Positions 5,598 through 8,791 of a stretch of DNA of 8,791 nt are shown here, in pieces (position 1 is the first letter of the stretch; every line of letters starts with the position of its first letter). The notes beneath the pieces are model-generated. The model made no database searches and was not told the origin of the DNA. It saw only the letters and a list, made by a program, of their open reading frames with translations. The DNA comes from an uncultured Bdellovibrionales bacterium (lineage in GTDB: Bacteria > Bdellovibrionota > Bdellovibrionia > Bdellovibrionales > UBA1609). Both the position numbers and the translations under genes were made by a program. The DNA lies in assembly GCA_937980625.1 (NCBI GenBank), contig CALJPJ010000326.1, forward strand, positions 1-8,791, written 5' to 3'.

Positions 5598-5603
5598 AGT
5601 GCT

Positions 5604-7628
5604 GTGAAAAAATCAACTATAATGAAATTAATTGTTTCAATGTTATGTGTAACCATGTTTACCGCCTGTGGTAAGCGCGATAGTAAAAAACGTAGGGTTG
5701 GCGTATACCAAGGTCCGCCAGCAGTTCAAGCTTCTCCAGGGAAAGACATTCCTAAAAAAGATGACTCAATTAAAGAGGACGACTCTACTAAAGCTCAAAA
5801 TACAGGTGAAAGTGAAACGCCTGATACAACAGTAACAGTTGGTACAGGCACAGATGGCAATGATGTTAAATTAAACCCAGCCAATAACCTACCTCCTATT
5901 AGTGATGATGTTGACATTACTGATGTTAGTGATTCAGATGAAAGTCAGCTCAGCAACGACAACGGTTCATCTGATGCTCCAGTTAGAGCTCATGAGCCGA
6001 GTTACACTAAGCCTATCCAAAATGACCAAGCTACGACTAATAATACTGTAAGCAATAATGCACCAAGAGTTCATCATGACACAGGCGCGCGCTTTTACGA
6101 AGACACACCATTTAACCCACAACTTAATGTTAAACAAGCCACTAAAACTAACTTTAAAACAAATGAAGGCTATGAGTTCACAGACTTAATTGATGATAAT
6201 GTCATGGCAAGCCTGAAAGGTATGATGGATGCGGACATTAATACTTTCAGCAGTGAAAACCACTTATTTGAGCAGCAAAGTAAACAGTTGTCTATGGCTA
6301 TTAATCACGTTTATTCAGCAGTGAATAAAAATAACCAAACTATTAAAGTAAAATTTGAAATTGGCAAACACGATAATGTTTTTGATAATAACATTTTAGA
6401 ATTTTACGGTAACTTAAAAGACAATCAGACAGCTCGCTTATCACCTACTCAAAACAGTGATAACTTTAACTACATACTAGACGTTGTTTGCTTAGATAGA
6501 AAGGCTACGCATTGCCAAAACCAACAATTAATTCTTTCTTATTACTATAAAAAAGATGCAGATGATGGGTCTTACAAAAAAGGTAGCTTATGCAAAAGAG
6601 CCTATCTTGTTAGCCGCTTAGGTAACGCCACTTTAAATATAAATGCTAATACTGATACAGGAACTGATTATATTCAACATTATGTAAACCCGGCAGAGCC
6701 AGCTAAAAGCAATAGCAGAGCGTGTTTAACACCTGCTATTAATAATGTGGAATACTCTGTTACTTGCTTAGTCGACTTTGTGTACAACACTTTATATAAA
6801 GAGCTTTATGAATCTTGTAATGATTCCGGTACGACCGGTCGCAAAAAAGCTTGTTCGCAAACTTACCATGCTCCACGTGGACGATTCGCACAAAAAATTT
6901 ATATGAGAACATTTGCCGTAGCTGAAGGTAAAGCTGGCTACCTCGTATCTATCAAAGATAGTGAGCATGAATACTTAAGTTTAAAAGGTCCTTTAGTAGA
7001 CACTAACTTAGATAGCCTTTTAATTACAGACGCTCTTGGTAGTTTTAACTTAGGCTATAAGCAAATGGATCCATCTTTTTTAACTCACCATATTTCGGAT
7101 GTATTACTAAATGGTATTGACTCTCAAAGCGTTATACAACTTAAACTAGAGTATGATGGGATTAATCAAACTGATCTTGGATACAAATTACAATCTGATA
7201 TGACAATAGATATTATCCAACGCTTTCCAAAAGTAAGTTTAGGACTGTTTAAAACTAACTTTCCCGCACCTACAAAAAGTGAATTAGATGATATCAAGCA
7301 AGACACTGACTCTACAAAAGATGATGATTATAGCTTAAAAGATAAAATTAAAAACTTTTTTAAAGATAGTACTTTAAAAGTAAATGCTAAAGACTACACT
7401 TGTGAAGAGCTGAAAGAAGTTGTTCAAGAAAATAAAACGGTCCATGTTGTAGGTCACCACAGCTTACTTGGTTTTAAGTTTAAATCGTCAGCTGATGTTC
7501 AGCACGAGCAAACAACTTGTGCTTATGGCATGGGTGATGATCACGACACAAACAACGCTAACTTTAAAACTAAAGATAAAAAAGTTTGTCACATTGGCTA
7601 TATTTGTAATAATAACACTGGTCGATAA
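5604..7628 (+). CDS. Large cysteine-rich surface lipoprotein, unknown function
   Basis: I do not recognise a family with confidence. Starting at GTG 5604 the 674-residue precursor opens with a lipoprotein signal (hydrophobic LIVSMLCVTMF, then lipobox FTA-C at Cys22), so it should be lipid-anchored in the envelope. Residues about 35-175 are a low-complexity linker rich in Asp, Ser, Thr, Asn and Pro, suited to reach away from the membrane. The folded part (about 185-575) is beta-rich with many Lys/Asp and several Cys that could form disulfides (VVCLDRKATHCQ, SLCKRA, a CLTP...VTCLVDF pair, ESCND...KACSQ). A second acidic stretch (DDIKQDTDSTKDDD) separates a C-terminal module with four Cys: C600, C639, C662 and C668, the last two as CHIGYIC. 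It is followed by a strong terminator, so it is probably a single-gene transcript. An extension to ATG 5463 is possible but unlikely. Confidence 0.88.
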   Translation: MKKSTIMKLIVSMLCVTMFTACGKRDSKKRRVGVYQGPPAVQASPGKDIPKKDDSIKEDDSTKAQNTGESETPDTTVTVGTGTDGNDVKLNPANNLPPISDDVDITDVSDSDESQLSNDNGSSDAPVRAHEPSYTKPIQNDQATTNNTVSNNAPRVHHDTGARFYEDTPFNPQLNVKQATKTNFKTNEGYEFTDLIDDNVMASLKGMMDADINTFSSENHLFEQQSKQLSMAINHVYSAVNKNNQTIKVKFEIGKHDNVFDNNILEFYGNLKDNQTARLSPTQNSDNFNYILDVVCLDRKATHCQNQQLILSYYYKKDADDGSYKKGSLCKRAYLVSRLGNATLNINANTDTGTDYIQHYVNPAEPAKSNSRACLTPAINNVEYSVTCLVDFVYNTLYKELYESCNDSGTTGRKKACSQTYHAPRGRFAQKIYMRTFAVAEGKAGYLVSIKDSEHEYLSLKGPLVDTNLDSLLITDALGSFNLGYKQMDPSFLTHHISDVLLNGIDSQSVIQLKLEYDGINQTDLGYKLQSDMTIDIIQRFPKVSLGLFKTNFPAPTKSELDDIKQDTDSTKDDDYSLKDKIKNFFKDSTLKVNAKDYTCEELKEVVQENKTVHVVGHHSLLGFKFKSSADVQHEQTTCAYGMGDDHDTNNANFKTKDKKVCHIGYICNNNTGR

Positions 7629-7661
7629 TTAAATAACTTAACAATAAACATCCATCACAAG

Positions 7662-7691
7662 CCCCAACAAACATATTTGTTGGGGTTTTTT
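7662..7691 (+). terminator. Intrinsic terminator after the lipoprotein gene
   Basis: CCCCAACAAA (7662-7671), loop CATA, TTTGTTGGGG (7676-7685): a perfect 10-bp stem followed by six T residues (7686-7691). It lies 33 nt past the lipoprotein stop and separates that gene from the regulator at 7804. The A-tract on the opposite strand is too short for equal function leftward. Confidence 0.94.
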
Positions 7692-7803
7692 ATTTCAAAA
7701 TCATCCAAAATATAGGCACTAACACCTTGAATGCTGCGTTAACCCCATTATTTCATTCACTTTATTGAAAACTTTAGTCAAAATATAGAGACTATTTTCT
7801 ATA

Positions 7804-8727
7804 ATGGAGGAAACTTTGCAAACATCAAACGAATCACAAAAAAAGGACTCCGCTCTGCCAAGCTCTCCGGTACTTGCTAGCTATACGGATTTCCGACAAT
7901 ATTTAAGTGATTATTTTGATTTTAAAAAGTTTGAATCTGCTAGTGCACTCAGGCCCTACACCTACTCTATGTTTAGTGTGGCTGCTAATATTAAGTCTCC
8001 TAACTACTTAAAGCTAATTATCGAAGGCAAAAGAAATTTATCAAACGAAATGATATTAAAATTTGCTAAAGCCTTAAAACTCTCTAAAGAGGACACTGAT
8101 GAGTTCAAAGCACTTGTCCAATACTGCCAATCTAAAGACCCTTTAGATCGCAATCAAAAGCTAAAACGCTTGAGTGAGCTACGCATGCAACGACAAATGC
8201 GAGCTGGAACGTTTAATACACAAGCCTTAGATGCTGTCCCTAATTGGGTCACTTGGGTATTATACACCCTTGCTGATCAAAAAGATGTTAATTTTGAGCT
8301 CAACTCGTTAATGAAAACTATGAAGGGCCGAGCCAACCAAGATGAAATAAAAAAGGCTTTGGATCGACTATTTAAAACTGGCGAATTAGTTAAGGACCCT
8401 ATTACTGGACTCGTTAAAAAGGGCCGTGCCTTAATGGTCGGTGGTCCGAATAATGACCCTATTCCTGTTGAGCTCGTTAGAAAGCTACAGTCTGAGCTCA
8501 TTTATTTGGGCCTAGAAAGCCTCTATCAAGACCAAGCCTCAGAACGGGAATTTGGCGCCGTAACCCTGTCGCTAACTAAGCGTGAGTTTGAAAAAGTAAA
8601 ATTTGAACTAAGACAACTTAAAAAACGCATTTACAAAGATATCTCCGTAAAAAGAGAAATATCAAAAGGCGATAAAGTTTACCAAATGAATATACAGCTC
8701 TTTCCTGTAACTAAAGACTCCGAATAG
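7804..8727 (+). CDS. TIGR02147 / DUF4423-type putative transcriptional regulator
   Basis: A 307-residue cytoplasmic protein matching the TIGR02147 pattern, a family described mainly from Fibrobacter and Bdellovibrio-like bacteria. The N-terminal part has SYTDFRQYLSDYFDF (26-40) and the helix-turn-helix-like block YSMFSVAANIKSPNYLKLIIEGKRNLS (54-80), where SPNYLK and GKRNLS are the hallmark pieces. The block MILKFAKALKLSKEDTDEFKALVQYCQ (83-109) follows. The C-terminal DUF4423-like half contains PNWVTWVLYTLADQ (146-159), the winged-helix-like QDEIKKALDRLFKTGEL (179-195), and a charged end. DNA binding and gene control are inferred for the family; no target is proven. ATG 7804 has no ribosome site, whereas the in-frame TTG at 7816 has GGAGG 5 nt before it (7806-7810), so the real protein may be four residues shorter. 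It has its own promoter, since a terminator precedes it. Confidence 0.92.
   Translation: MEETLQTSNESQKKDSALPSSPVLASYTDFRQYLSDYFDFKKFESASALRPYTYSMFSVAANIKSPNYLKLIIEGKRNLSNEMILKFAKALKLSKEDTDEFKALVQYCQSKDPLDRNQKLKRLSELRMQRQMRAGTFNTQALDAVPNWVTWVLYTLADQKDVNFELNSLMKTMKGRANQDEIKKALDRLFKTGELVKDPITGLVKKGRALMVGGPNNDPIPVELVRKLQSELIYLGLESLYQDQASEREFGAVTLSLTKREFEKVKFELRQLKKRIYKDISVKREISKGDKVYQMNIQLFPVTKDSE
7806..7810 (+). promoter_or_regulatory. GGAGG ribosome site favouring a TTG start at 7816
   Basis: GGAGG lies 5 nt before TTG 7816 and inside the codons of the ATG 7804 reading. A perfect -10-like TATAAT (7800-7805) overlaps the ATG; if it is a true -10 box, transcription would begin after the ribosome site, so the two signals cannot both be used as they stand. 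Confidence 0.5.
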
Positions 8728-8763
8728 ATTTTTATAATTTACAATTGTTTATTAAGGATGATG

Positions 8764-8788
8764 GAAAGGCATTTGATAAATGCCTTTC
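8764..8788. other. Perfect 11-bp hairpin at the window edge
   Basis: GAAAGGCATTT (8764-8774), loop GAT, AAATGCCTTTC (8778-8788), 36 nt past the regulator stop. It would be a terminator if a T-run follows, but the sequence ends 3 nt later. The stretch also contains tandem in-frame ATGs (8758, 8761) after AAGG, so it could instead be the start of another gene; the AAGG is too close to favour that. Confidence 0.5.
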
Positions 8789-8791
8789 GGC

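Larger units (their letters stand above)
5207..5603. other. Divergent intergenic region, 397 nt
   Basis: This region separates two genes that point away from each other and must hold both promoters. It is so AT-rich that many -10-like boxes occur, and I cannot choose with confidence. One plus-strand candidate is TTGTAC (5331-5336), 16 nt, TATTAA. AAAATTGTAAT occurs twice (near 5343 and 5427). A palindrome ACCAAT-TT-ATTGGT lies at 5535-5548. An open frame from ATG 5463 runs in phase into the lipoprotein gene, but has no ribosome site and would bury the lipoprotein signal 47 residues inside, so I treat it as leader. No RNA gene or repeat seen. Confidence 0.5.

Noticed and set aside
8277..8501. 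74-residue minus-strand ORF
   Set aside because: Antisense to the well-supported TIGR02147-type gene.

Overview
The window is AT-rich, roughly one third G+C by eye. It looks like chromosomal DNA from a bacterium of the Bdellovibrio group (Bdellovibrionota). The strongest lineage clue is the gene at 7804-8727, a TIGR02147/DUF4423-type regulator, a family expanded mainly in Bdellovibrio-like and Fibrobacter genomes. Several predicted lipoproteins and secreted proteins with no obvious relatives fit the same picture. The assignment is an inference; no rRNA or other definitive marker is present.

Left block (1-3262, all on the minus strand): a tight housekeeping operon read right to left, xseA, xseB, ispA, then a lipoprotein with a patatin-like fold that runs off the left edge. 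Gaps are 12 nt, a TAATG overlap, and 13 nt. XseA and XseB form exonuclease VII. IspA makes the isoprenoid precursor farnesyl diphosphate. The patatin-like protein carries Gly where the family has its nucleophilic Ser.

3263-3742 has no protein gene but carries an apparent 6S RNA (ssrS, minus strand, about 3551 to 3392). It has a clear promoter with a perfect palindrome between the -35 and -10 boxes. A small TTG-started ORF lying over it is a shadow.

Middle block (3743-4606): a small two-helix membrane protein (plus) and a 77-residue soluble protein (minus) converge on a structured repeat module. A second copy of that module lies on the other side of the 77-residue gene. Each module is hairpin A, hairpin B, hairpin A, and base changes between copies are compensated across the stems. 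This is the most unusual structure in the window.

Right block (4607-8791): a small secreted or membrane protein (minus) is divergent from a 674-residue lipoprotein (plus, GTG start) with a long acidic linker and a cysteine-rich C-terminal part. A strong intrinsic terminator follows, then the TIGR02147-type regulator, then a hairpin at the window edge. I see no transposase, CRISPR array, tRNA or rRNA.
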